Below are positions 1-7,339 of a stretch of 18,295 bases of DNA, in pieces (position 1 is the stretch's first letter; every line of letters starts with the position of its first letter). Source of the DNA: Clostridium sp. (lineage in GTDB: Bacteria > Bacillota > Clostridia > Lachnospirales > Lachnospiraceae); NCBI GenBank assembly GCA_023664325.1, contig JAMPFS010000052.1:1-18295 (forward strand), in the 5' to 3' direction. Position numbers and translations under genes: made by a program. The notes below the pieces were generated by a model. That model was not told where the DNA came from, made no database searches, and saw nothing but the letters and a program-made list of their open reading frames with translations.

Positions 1-68
1 AACATTTCGTAATTTTGGCAGGCTATAAACAAAGTTTTCCTTTCAGAGCTGAAAAAGATGTAATTCTA

Positions 69-97
69 TTGACATTTTATGAAAAATTGCATATACT
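69..97 (+). promoter_or_regulatory. Sigma-A promoter for the DUF3800 leader RNA
   Basis: A perfect -35 box TTGACA (69-74) is followed after exactly 17 bp by TATACT (92-97), five of six matches to the -10 consensus. Transcription should begin near 104. That is about 115 bases upstream of the DUF3800 start codon, so a structured leader is transcribed before the gene. Confidence 0.8.
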
Positions 98-103
98 ATT
101 TTT

Positions 104-194
104 GCAGGTAGTAATACGCTGTATAATCGTGTAACCGAATTTACGTTTAAGTGTCAATTTTAATGGCACCGGTCACGATGCCGCCGTAAGGCGG
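104..194 (+). ncRNA. Candidate structured RNA upstream of DUF3800 gene
   Basis: From the predicted start near 104 the sequence can fold into several elements. A hairpin 104-122 has the stem GTA/TAC capped by a GTAA tetraloop (111-114). A long imperfect stem is built from ATCGTG/CACGAT (126-131 with 174-179), ACCG/CGGT (134-137 with 170-173) and GTGTCA/TGGCAC (151-156 with 164-169). On the 3' side these three helices are contiguous from 164 to 179; on the 5' side there are bulges of 2 and 13 bases. It ends in the CCGCC-GTAA-GGCGG hairpin (181-194) and a T run. Conserved RNA motifs numbered as DUF3800 motifs are known upstream of DUF3800 genes; membership of one of those classes is inference. 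It could also be a type III antitoxin-like RNA or simply an attenuated leader. Confidence 0.55.
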
Positions 195-200
195 TTTTTT
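181..200 (+). terminator. Intrinsic terminator between leader RNA and DUF3800 gene
   Basis: The hairpin CCGCC-GTAA-GGCGG (181-194) is directly followed by six T (195-200). It has all the parts of a Rho-independent terminator yet sits between the promoter at 69-97 and the start codon at 219, so the gene is presumably expressed by read-through or by regulated antitermination. The stem is only five base pairs, so leaky termination is plausible. Confidence 0.7.
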
Positions 201-218
201 ACGTTAAGGAGAATTATT

Positions 219-902
219 ATGGATTTATTTATATATTCAGATGAATCTGGAGTATTTGATAATGAGCATAATGAGATTTACGTGTATGGTGGTTTGATTT
301 TCTTAGGCAAGGAGCAAAAGGATATATATGCCAGAAAGTACATAGCAGCAGAAAAGGCATTGAGAGGTCAAAAGTATGCGGCAGATGAAGAACTTAAAGC
401 CAGCAGGATTTCAAACAAAGAAAAAGGTAAGTTGTATCGTTCTATGAATGGAGCAATACGCTTTGGAGTTATTGTAAATCAAAAGAATGTTCTTGATCGT
501 ATCTTTCAGAGCAAAAAGGATAAACAGAGATACTTGGATTACGTTTATAAGATTGGTCTAAAAAAGGCACTCATGGGAATGATTGCAGATGGCATTATCG
601 ATAAAGATAGTATAGGCGATATTCATATATTTACTGATGAACATACAACAGCGACAAATGGCAGATATGAGTTGAGGGAAGGTTTGGAGCAGGAGCTTAA
701 GAACGGAACCTACAATATGCAGTATGATAAATTTTTTCCACCGGTATTTGAAACAATGGGCGGTATAGAATTGTTTAATTGTGATTCGAGTAAAGTTACT
801 CTGGTAAGAGCAGCTGACATTGTGGCTAATCGTATATATTTTATGGCACTTAATAGGAATATCGAGAAGCTGGAGGGTATTTATCTTACAACCCTGCCAT
901 AG
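219..902 (+). CDS. DUF3800 domain protein, putative RNase H-fold nuclease
   Basis: A 227-residue protein that matches the usual pattern of the DUF3800 family. An N-terminal DESG (D8, E9) follows a hydrophobic strand, ELK lies at 58-60, an acidic FTDE pair (D140, E141) lies after the strand IHIF, and a C-terminal RAADIVAN helix supplies D200. These spaced acidic residues are why the family is thought to be a metal-dependent RNase H-like nuclease; the biochemical role is not established and is inference here. The start is set by AAGGAG (206-211) seven bases before the ATG. The gene is AT-rich compared with its downstream neighbours, stands alone in its transcription unit and is preceded by a structured RNA and terminator, which suggests a mobile or defence-type RNA-protein module. 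Family assignment is good; function is uncertain. Confidence 0.85.
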   Translation: MDLFIYSDESGVFDNEHNEIYVYGGLIFLGKEQKDIYARKYIAAEKALRGQKYAADEELKASRISNKEKGKLYRSMNGAIRFGVIVNQKNVLDRIFQSKKDKQRYLDYVYKIGLKKALMGMIADGIIDKDSIGDIHIFTDEHTTATNGRYELREGLEQELKNGTYNMQYDKFFPPVFETMGGIELFNCDSSKVTLVRAADIVANRIYFMALNRNIEKLEGIYLTTLP

Positions 903-916
903 ATGGGTTATTTTTT
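890..916 (+). terminator. Terminator of the DUF3800 gene
   Basis: AACCC (890-894) pairs with GGGTT (905-909) around the stop codon and is followed by a T run at 911-916. A competing hairpin, TGGGTTA (904-910) with TAACCCA (921-927), has the T run in its loop. Both stems are short, so termination is probably partial. The rest of the gap to 1000 shows no gene. Confidence 0.45.
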
Positions 917-1003
917 GTTTTAACCCAATTTGTAACCAATTTCAAAAATAATCTGATGAACTCAGACGAAATGAAAAATATTTTGATGCTAGAAAAATGC
1001 AAA

Positions 1004-1033
1004 ATATACCATAAAAAGTGCGAATTATACCAA
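1004..1033 (+). promoter_or_regulatory. Candidate LytTR response-regulator operator (direct repeats, 21-bp phase)
   Basis: ATATACCAT (1004-1012) and TTATACCAA (1025-1033) share TATACCA and are offset by exactly 21 bp, two helical turns. This is the layout used by LytTR-family regulators such as AgrA, VirR and ComE, which bind pairs of 9-bp direct repeats on one DNA face. A third copy, inverted, lies at 1057-1065. The pair ends six bases upstream of the -35 box, a normal activator position. The gene for a LytTR regulator is in the operon that follows, so autoregulation is the simplest reading (inference). Confidence 0.5.
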
Positions 1034-1071
1034 AGGGCTTGATATTATCTGCCGATTTGGTATATTTTTTT
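1026..1071 (+). terminator. Possible terminator hairpin overlapping the operon promoter
   Basis: A perfect 9-bp stem pairs TATACCAAA (1026-1034) with TTTGGTATA (1056-1064), with a 21-base loop, followed by seven T (1065-1071). It could stop read-through from the DUF3800 unit. The same bases hold a regulator half-site, the -35 and the -10, so the symmetry may instead be an operator feature. The large loop and AT-rich stem make it a weak terminator. Confidence 0.35.
1039..1066 (+). promoter_or_regulatory. Promoter of the kinase-regulator-chemoreceptor operon
   Basis: TTGATA (1039-1044) and TATATT (1061-1066), each five of six matches to the sigma-A consensus, are separated by 16 bp. Transcription would start near 1073, giving a leader of about 37 bases before the kinase ATG at 1110. 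The somewhat short spacer and the adjacent upstream repeats fit an activator-dependent promoter. Confidence 0.5.
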
Positions 1072-1109
1072 ATGTAAATTAGCCAAACTTTGACCGGAAA
1101 GGAAAAAAT

Positions 1110-2453
1110 ATGTTAGGTGGTTCGGTATATATCGCATTTATCCGCTTTGCAATCAGTCTTGCGGGCGTAATTTTATTATTTTCACAGATAAGTGAATCGA
1201 GGTTTTCGAGGAAAAAGACAATCCTTTGTTATGGAAGTTTTTGTCTGGTCGTGACCGTCATGGCATGTATCTGGTATGCGCTGTATTGGGAAAACTGCGT
1301 GCGCATGGTAGCATTTACGATGTATATATGTTTTGCGGTTTTTTCCCTCTGGATTAGCAGAGATTCCTTTTATCTGGCAGTTTATAAACTGGCATTGGTG
1401 TTTTATCTGATGGCAGTATTTGTGATTGGCGGGTTGGAGATTTCCATTCTCCTTTTTGATAGAAATGTGTGGGCAGATATTATAGCACGTCTTCTGCTGA
1501 TTGGTCTGCTTGCATTGCTGATTGACAGATATGTACAAAAAGCGATTCAGGGATTCGGAAACTATATCGAGAAAGAGGCAGATAAGTTTAGTGTTGCCAT
1601 TATGATTATTTGTATTCTGCTGGGAATCGGTTACATTCTAAATCCGGAACTGAACCGGGAAATGACACCAGCCCGTATTTATCAGCTTATCACGAATTTT
1701 ATTTTGACAGGAACCTTGCAGCTTCTGATCTTTCATTTTTACTGCCATGTGGGTAACGAAAAGGAATATGAGAGGGAAAATCAGATTATACAGATGAACT
1801 ACAGGCTTTTGGAGCGCCAGATGGAAATTTTGGAGGAGTCCGTGGAATCGGGCAGGCGGATTCGCCATGATGCAAGGCATCACAATGCCGTCATTGCGGA
1901 GTATGTGCGCAGGGACCAGAAAGAAGAACTGCTCCATTATCTGAAAGAATATGAAAAGGAAATCGATTCGGGGATACCGGAAATGATCTGTGCCAATGCC
2001 GCAGTCAACAATATTTTGTCGGCATATACGAGAAAGGCGAGAAGCGAAGGAATCGAGGTTACACTGGACGTCGAAATCGGCAAAAATTTAAAGATACCAA
2101 GCATTGACCTGATTGCCATTCTTGCCAACGCTTATGAAAATGCGATTTATGCCTGCATGGAGGTAAAGAAACATTTAGATGAAAGGAAGTGCTTCATACA
2201 CCTGATGCTCCGAAAAAGGAAAAACAAACTGGTCATTTCCTGCAGCAACACCTGCCGCATGGAAACGGAATTAAAGGATGGACAGCCAAAGACCGAATTT
2301 ACCGGAGGCGTTGGAGTTTCCAGCATTATCCGGGCGGCAGAGAAGTATGGAGGAGAATACGATTTTAAAAATGATAATGGAGTGTTTGTGTTCCGCCTGG
2401 TGATGAATGCGGAGCAGGCAGAACAAAATGCCGACACTTCGGAATGGAGATAA
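1110..2453 (+). CDS. GHKL sensor histidine kinase, AgrC-like (HPK10 type)
   Basis: A 447-residue membrane kinase. Residues about 5-215 contain roughly six hydrophobic segments and would form the sensor. A coiled-coil stretch at about 217-248 leads to the phosphoacceptor region IRHDARHHN with H253. The GHKL ATPase follows, with an N box around LANAYENAIYAC (N340, E343, N344) and a G box TGGVGVSS at 398-405. This layout is that of AgrC/VirS/ComD-type kinases that sense peptide or other ligands from outside and phosphorylate a LytTR regulator. The start follows AAAGG (1098-1102) by seven bases. The stop is one base before the start of the response regulator, so the pair is translationally linked. 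No precursor peptide or AgrB-like gene lies nearby, so the ligand is unknown. Confidence 0.9.
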   Translation: MLGGSVYIAFIRFAISLAGVILLFSQISESRFSRKKTILCYGSFCLVVTVMACIWYALYWENCVRMVAFTMYICFAVFSLWISRDSFYLAVYKLALVFYLMAVFVIGGLEISILLFDRNVWADIIARLLLIGLLALLIDRYVQKAIQGFGNYIEKEADKFSVAIMIICILLGIGYILNPELNREMTPARIYQLITNFILTGTLQLLIFHFYCHVGNEKEYERENQIIQMNYRLLERQMEILEESVESGRRIRHDARHHNAVIAEYVRRDQKEELLHYLKEYEKEIDSGIPEMICANAAVNNILSAYTRKARSEGIEVTLDVEIGKNLKIPSIDLIAILANAYENAIYACMEVKKHLDERKCFIHLMLRKRKNKLVISCSNTCRMETELKDGQPKTEFTGGVGVSSIIRAAEKYGGEYDFKNDNGVFVFRLVMNAEQAEQNADTSEWR

Positions 2454-2454
2454 A

Positions 2455-3204
2455 ATGACAGTTCAGATTGCACTTTGTGATGATGAGGCAGCAGAGTTGG
2501 AGAAAACAGAAAATTTATTGAGTGCTTATGAGCAAAAACATCCGGATTTGGATTTTGTGCTTCAACGCTTTGAACGCTCGGACGGGCTGCTTACAATGGT
2601 GAAAGAGAGTAATTATGTGCCGGATGTGGTATTTATGGATATTTATATGCCGGGAGAACGGGGCGAAAGCGCGCCGTTGGGAATGGAGGCGGCAAAACAG
2701 CTTCGGGATTTGGGAAGTGAGGCAAAACTGATTTTTCTGACTACGTCTAGGGAATATGCGTTGGAGGCATTTGATGTGGAGGCTTCCTGCTATCTGGTAA
2801 AACCGCTTTCAGAGGACAAATTATTTCCGAAACTGGACCGGTTTTTAGAGGAGACAGAACGGGAGCGCAGGAAATGCATTCTCCTGAGGAATGACGGGAG
2901 AATTGTAAAGGTATCCTTAAGTGATATGGTATATTGCGAAGCACAGGGAAAACGCCAGTGTATCTGTATGGAAGATGGCACAGAGCTGTTTCAGAATCTG
3001 ACAATGACGAAAATTTGGGATATGTGCGCCGTCAGCCGGCAGTTTGTGCGGGTGGGTGCCTCGTATATCATTAATCTGGAACACATAGACAGCATGAATG
3101 CAGAGGAGGTGCAGTTGGACAATGGCAAGAGAATTTATCTGCCCAGAGGAACTTACCGCTGCCTGCGGGAGCAGTATTTTGAATATTACTGTAGTGGGGA
3201 ATGA
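2455..3204 (+). CDS. LytTR family response regulator, AgrA-like
   Basis: A 249-residue two-domain protein. The receiver (1-130) has the acidic pair D9-D10, phosphoacceptor D62 in VVFMDIYMP, T96/T97 and conserved K116. The LytTR DNA-binding domain (about 140-240) shows the VYCEAQGKRQCIC strand, FVRVGASYIINLEHID and a final LPRGTYRCLREQYFEY. The regulator would receive phosphate from the kinase encoded just upstream and bind paired direct repeats, for which a candidate lies at 1004-1033. The start at 2455 is chosen because GGAG (2446-2449) is five bases upstream and the protein then begins directly with the first receiver strand; an in-frame ATG at 2407 lies inside the kinase gene and would add 16 non-homologous residues. 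The chemoreceptor gene follows after 48 bases. Confidence 0.92.
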   Translation: MTVQIALCDDEAAELEKTENLLSAYEQKHPDLDFVLQRFERSDGLLTMVKESNYVPDVVFMDIYMPGERGESAPLGMEAAKQLRDLGSEAKLIFLTTSREYALEAFDVEASCYLVKPLSEDKLFPKLDRFLEETERERRKCILLRNDGRIVKVSLSDMVYCEAQGKRQCICMEDGTELFQNLTMTKIWDMCAVSRQFVRVGASYIINLEHIDSMNAEEVQLDNGKRIYLPRGTYRCLREQYFEYYCSGE

Positions 3205-3252
3205 GGTATTTTAAGACTGTAAAGGTTTTTAATAGAAAGGTGGATGCAAACG

Positions 3253-5253
3253 ATGAGAAAAACAATTAAAGGAAAACTGACGATGAGTGTGATCTGTATG
3301 GTAGCGGTAAGTATTATCCTGACGACGGTTGGAATTGTTGCCTTAGCCGGACGGAATCTGATTCAGAACCAGACGGATGCATTACAGCTAAATGCGGACA
3401 AGTATGCAGAGGAAATCAACACATGGATTGAAAATGAGAAACAGCTGGCGAATGGGGCGGCAAACAGCATCGAAGCTGCGGCAAACACGGACGATGCGTT
3501 TATCCAGTCGGTCATGGATACCTATGCGGAAGGCCGGGAAGAACTTCTGAATCTGTACTGTGGAACGAAGGACAGCAAATTTATCCAGTCCAACCGGGAG
3601 GCGGAGATACCGGAAGGCTATAATCCGGTGGAGCGTGGCTGGTACCAGCAGGCGGCAGAGAAACAGGAAGTGATTGTGACAGATCCTTATTGGGATGTGC
3701 TGACGAACCAGATGTGTACGACAATTGCCGCGCCGGTTTATATAGAAGGCGAACTGGTGGCAGTCATTGGCCTCGATGTGACATTGGGAACCGTGACGGA
3801 TTTAACCGGAAGCATTAACTTTGCGGAGGGCGTGTACGGATTTCTTGCCGACAGCAGCGGACAGTATGTTGCCCATGAAAATAAAGCGTATGAGCCGACG
3901 GAAGAATCAGCAGTCGCCGTCACGGATATTATGCCGGGGCTGTCAGGCTTGATTGACGGAACAGACAGCGAAGTTATTAAGCTGAAAGATTATGACGACA
4001 GCGAGTGTTATTTTGCTGTGTCACAGATAAAGGGAAGCGACTGGAAATTAGGGGTGGTTGTGCCGACAGCCAATGTGATCAGTTCGCTTACGACCATGAT
4101 TGTCGTGGCGGTGGTGACTGCGCTTGTCATGATTGCCCTTGTCGTTGTCGTGATGACTGGTCTGATTGGCAGAATGCTGGCACCGGTACAGATGTTAAAG
4201 CAGTTTGCTTCCGGTGATTTTTCCGAAAATACAGTCAGTGAGAAAGGGATTCCCCAGGAATATAAAAACGAAACGGAGCAGATTCAGAAGGCGACAACGG
4301 AGGTCAAACAGCAGATTCGCAGCATCATCTTGAATACAAAGGAAGAGGCGGAAAGCATTGGCACGATTGCAGAGGAGACGTCAGGCAAAATGGCAGGACT
4401 GACGGAGGAAATTTCCAATATTCTCGACTCAGTTTTACAGGTCATGGCACAGACACGGGAGGCGAAGGAGCTTGCCGACAATATAGAGCATACCGGGCAG
4501 GTATTGGGTGTGCTGGTTGAGGATGTGGCAAAGAAAGCCGGTGAGGCGGCAGAGCAGTCCGGCGATATCATGAGCCGTGCCAGCAAACGGCATGAAAATT
4601 CAGAAAAGTCCGGTCAGGAGGCGATTCTCATCTATCAGCAAACGCAGAAAGAGCTGGAACAGGCGATTTCCGACAGCCACAGGGTGCAGGATATTGACAC
4701 GCTGACAGAGGAAATTCTTGCGATCAGTTCCCAGACGAATCTGCTGGCACTCAATGCATCGATTGAGGCAGCAAGGGCTGGCGAGGCTGGAAAAGGATTT
4801 GCGGTTGTTGCCGATGAAATCCGTGAGCTTGCCGATAACTCCAGAATTGCAGTGGACAAAATCCGCAAGGTGACGGAAGATGTGGTAAAGAGTGTATCGG
4901 TTTTATCGGACACCTCGGAAAAAGTGCTTGATTTTATGAATGAAAAAGTGATGAAGGATTACAAGGATATGACGGAACTTGCCGGAATGTATAAGCAGGA
5001 TGCCGAATTTTACAGCAGCATTTCCGGTGATTTGGGAGCGGCTTCCCGGCAGATGAGTGCCAATATGGATGGAATTAATGAGGCGATTCATGCGATTACT
5101 TTACTGGTCAGCGCCATTACCGAATACATACAGGGCATGGAGCAGTCCGCAAAAAGCTCCGATGAAAATGCCAGTACGGTACTGGCAAAAATGGAGGAAC
5201 TGTCTCGTTTGAGCGAGCTTTTGAATCAGACCGTGGCATCGTTTAAAGTATGA
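3253..5253 (+). CDS. Methyl-accepting chemotaxis protein with dCache sensor
   Basis: A 666-residue receptor. TM1 covers about 8-33. An extracellular double-Cache sensor spans about 35-278, with RGWY (128-131), DPYWD (144-148) and GLDV (D175), positions compatible with amino-acid-binding dCache sensors (inference). TM2 is about 281-305, then a HAMP-like segment, then the cytoplasmic signalling coiled coil with the tip QTNLLALNASIEAARAGE from about residue 494. It would control CheA activity and flagellar rotation, or a related output. The ATG at 3253 is preferred because AAAGGTGG (3236-3243) sits nine bases before it, whereas the ATG at 3244 directly touches this site. It is the third gene of the kinase-regulator operon; no cheA or cheW is present. 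A receptor in a LytTR operon suggests its production is switched by the kinase's signal. Confidence 0.92.
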   Translation: MRKTIKGKLTMSVICMVAVSIILTTVGIVALAGRNLIQNQTDALQLNADKYAEEINTWIENEKQLANGAANSIEAAANTDDAFIQSVMDTYAEGREELLNLYCGTKDSKFIQSNREAEIPEGYNPVERGWYQQAAEKQEVIVTDPYWDVLTNQMCTTIAAPVYIEGELVAVIGLDVTLGTVTDLTGSINFAEGVYGFLADSSGQYVAHENKAYEPTEESAVAVTDIMPGLSGLIDGTDSEVIKLKDYDDSECYFAVSQIKGSDWKLGVVVPTANVISSLTTMIVVAVVTALVMIALVVVVMTGLIGRMLAPVQMLKQFASGDFSENTVSEKGIPQEYKNETEQIQKATTEVKQQIRSIILNTKEEAESIGTIAEETSGKMAGLTEEISNILDSVLQVMAQTREAKELADNIEHTGQVLGVLVEDVAKKAGEAAEQSGDIMSRASKRHENSEKSGQEAILIYQQTQKELEQAISDSHRVQDIDTLTEEILAISSQTNLLALNASIEAARAGEAGKGFAVVADEIRELADNSRIAVDKIRKVTEDVVKSVSVLSDTSEKVLDFMNEKVMKDYKDMTELAGMYKQDAEFYSSISGDLGAASRQMSANMDGINEAIHAITLLVSAITEYIQGMEQSAKSSDENASTVLAKMEELSRLSELLNQTVASFKV

Positions 5254-5323
5254 CAGGGGCTGATTTCCAGCGGGGGGGAATGGGCGATACCCAGAAAAAA
5301 ACGTTTGTGCATACGGAGATGTG

Positions 5324-5363
5324 GCAATGCAGATGAGGCGCTAAGCGTTCCCATTTGCATTGC
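5324..5363 (-). terminator. Hairpin over the stop codon of the EAL gene, possible terminator
   Basis: GCAATGCAGATG (5324-5335) pairs with CATTTGCATTGC (5352-5363) over 12 positions including one G-U, and an inner CGC/GCG stem surrounds the TAG stop of the minus-strand gene. On the minus strand a run of seven T (complement of 5295-5301) follows about 23 bases later, too far for a classic terminator. It lies between two convergent genes, so it may limit read-through from either side. Confidence 0.35.
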
Positions 5364-7272
5364 TGATAAAGGTAACAAACTCGTTTCTGGGAATTGGTTT
5401 GGAGAAGAAGTAGCCCTGAATAAAATCGCATTGCAGTTTGGAAAATGCATCCAGTGCATCCTGCGTTTCAATGCCCTCCACGACAATTTCCATATTCATT
5501 TCCTTTAGCATTTTTATCGTATTTTTTAAGATAATCCACATTTTTGGATTGTTTTTCTCATCCACAAAAGATTTGTCCAATTTGATGATTCTCAATGGTA
5601 AGCGGATAATACGCTTTATATTGGAATAGCCCGTGCCATAATCATCCAAAGAAAAGCTCAGTCCGGCATCCGTGAGTTTTTCGATGTTCATGAGCAGGGC
5701 CTGCTGTTCATAGGCTGTGATGCTTTCCGTGATTTCCAGATTAAGCTGATTCGGTGATACGCCATATTGGTTCATAATGGAAAGCAGGCGTTTGGCTAAA
5801 TCGGCATTCATCAACTGTGCCATGGACAGATTTACCTCGATATAATCAAGCCCCAGCGCAGCAAATTCATCACTGGCGATAAATTGGCAGACTTTCTCAA
5901 AGACAAATTCACCGATTTGGTGAATAGCACCGCTGCTTTCGGCTGCATTAACCAGAATTTCCGGTGATATAAAACCATGCTCGGGATCGATTAAGCGGAG
6001 TAATGCCTCTGCCGATAGGTACCGCTTTTGCTGTGTCGAGTAAATGGGCTGGTAGTACACCTGAAAACTTTCCGTTTCAAGAGCCTGCTCGATAATCCGG
6101 TCAATATTATTTTGGATGTTTAACTGATTCCAACTATAGAGTTTACTCGCAAACATAACCTGTCCGGTGCAGTAATTTTTTAAATGAAAATCGGAACCAA
6201 AGGACATAAGCGTTTTGAAATCCTGAATTTCCTCCGGGCAATGTGCCAGTATAATAAACGGCATTAAAGTAATCTTTAAATCGTTAATATTGATTTGTTT
6301 CTTTAATTCCTGATTCAGCGTATCTGCGACCACTTCTGCCTTATCCTGGTTTTCTTCCTGAAAGACAATTCGGAATCTGCCGTTATCAAGATAGTACAGG
6401 TTTGCATGCCCACGCATTTTTCGGTTGATTTGGCGTATTTTGTCAGCGACAATTTTTAATACATCTGTTGTGGAATTAAATCCTATAATGGTCTGGATTT
6501 TCTGGAAATTGCTGATGTTGAGCATGATGATGTATACATGCTTATCATTGTAAAAAGCCTGTTTCATATCATGCACATAGGCGCTGTGCTTCATTAGATG
6601 GGTAAATGTATCCGTATAATCTTCCGGCCGCTGCAGGCTGGTACTCATAATCAGCAGCCCGATCGCTCCGCAGAATATTTCGACCAATGCCGTGGGAATA
6701 TAGAACTGGATCAGCATCGCTGCCACATCAATCGGAACAATTGCGCTGACCGCCGCAATTTCTCCCCGGTCAAATAGTTTGCGGTAGCGGATGATATATA
6801 GAATCACAATAAGGATATAAAGAATGGTCGTCACATATAGTAAGCTAAACAGCGGTCCCCGCTGATAACCGTTTTCCACCGAAAAAACAAGCTGGTTGAC
6901 TGGATTTACAGCAAAAGCAATCAGCACCAGTGTAAGCGGCAAAAGCAACAGGATTGGAAGTACACGGTTCTTTTTTATTTTATGCCATGTATCCGTCAGG
7001 CTGATGATCAGCAGAAGATACAGCGGTACACTGAGGTAGTGGGTAAGCAGATATCCCATATGCGCTATGTAAAGTACAGGCACGGCAGCGCATTGTGTAC
7101 GGTCAAGCAGAACGGACACAATATCAAATACCGTAGAAGCAGTTGCAACGATCAGGATGGTAAGAAAAATACGGTTGGATTTGTCGTGAATCATTTTGCG
7201 TGAAATCCGTGAAATAACAAGAACCATCAGCAAAACCAGTGCGGCAATATCGAGACTGACACTTTTTTCCAT
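5341..7272 (-). CDS. Membrane GGDEF-EAL protein, probable c-di-GMP phosphodiesterase
   Basis: A 643-residue protein. Residues about 8-215 form roughly seven membrane segments. A GGDEF-like domain (about 225-385) is degenerate: the active loop reads DNGRF at 296-300, so cyclase activity is not expected. The C-terminal EAL domain (about 395-640) keeps the catalytic set: EALLRL (E422), EVNLS, LEITES, DDYGTGYS (D543, D544), LDKSF, VVEGIE and IQGYFFSKP. It should therefore hydrolyse c-di-GMP to pGpG, with the GGDEF remnant perhaps binding GTP as a regulator (known for some family members, inference here). The start follows AAGGGGTGG. It faces the chemoreceptor gene and lies 67 bases downstream of a small gene on the same strand. 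Confidence 0.9.
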   Translation of the reverse strand: MEKSVSLDIAALVLLMVLVISRISRKMIHDKSNRIFLTILIVATASTVFDIVSVLLDRTQCAAVPVLYIAHMGYLLTHYLSVPLYLLLIISLTDTWHKIKKNRVLPILLLLPLTLVLIAFAVNPVNQLVFSVENGYQRGPLFSLLYVTTILYILIVILYIIRYRKLFDRGEIAAVSAIVPIDVAAMLIQFYIPTALVEIFCGAIGLLIMSTSLQRPEDYTDTFTHLMKHSAYVHDMKQAFYNDKHVYIIMLNISNFQKIQTIIGFNSTTDVLKIVADKIRQINRKMRGHANLYYLDNGRFRIVFQEENQDKAEVVADTLNQELKKQININDLKITLMPFIILAHCPEEIQDFKTLMSFGSDFHLKNYCTGQVMFASKLYSWNQLNIQNNIDRIIEQALETESFQVYYQPIYSTQQKRYLSAEALLRLIDPEHGFISPEILVNAAESSGAIHQIGEFVFEKVCQFIASDEFAALGLDYIEVNLSMAQLMNADLAKRLLSIMNQYGVSPNQLNLEITESITAYEQQALLMNIEKLTDAGLSFSLDDYGTGYSNIKRIIRLPLRIIKLDKSFVDEKNNPKMWIILKNTIKMLKEMNMEIVVEGIETQDALDAFSKLQCDFIQGYFFSKPIPRNEFVTFISNANGNA

Positions 7273-7339
7273 TCCACCCCTTCTTTCCTAAAACATTACC
7301 ATCAATCACTTATCTGTCATTTTACCATCTGTTGTCTGG

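Noticed and set aside
41..54. TTTCAG/CTGAAA inverted repeat at the window start as a terminator
   Set aside because: The loop would be too small and no T run follows on either strand.
953..983. Hammerhead ribozyme-like core: CTGATGA (953-959) followed by GAAA (968-971) and an AU-rich stem
   Set aside because: The eight bases between the two core parts cannot form stem II, the base at the cleavage position would be G, and no stem I partner is present.
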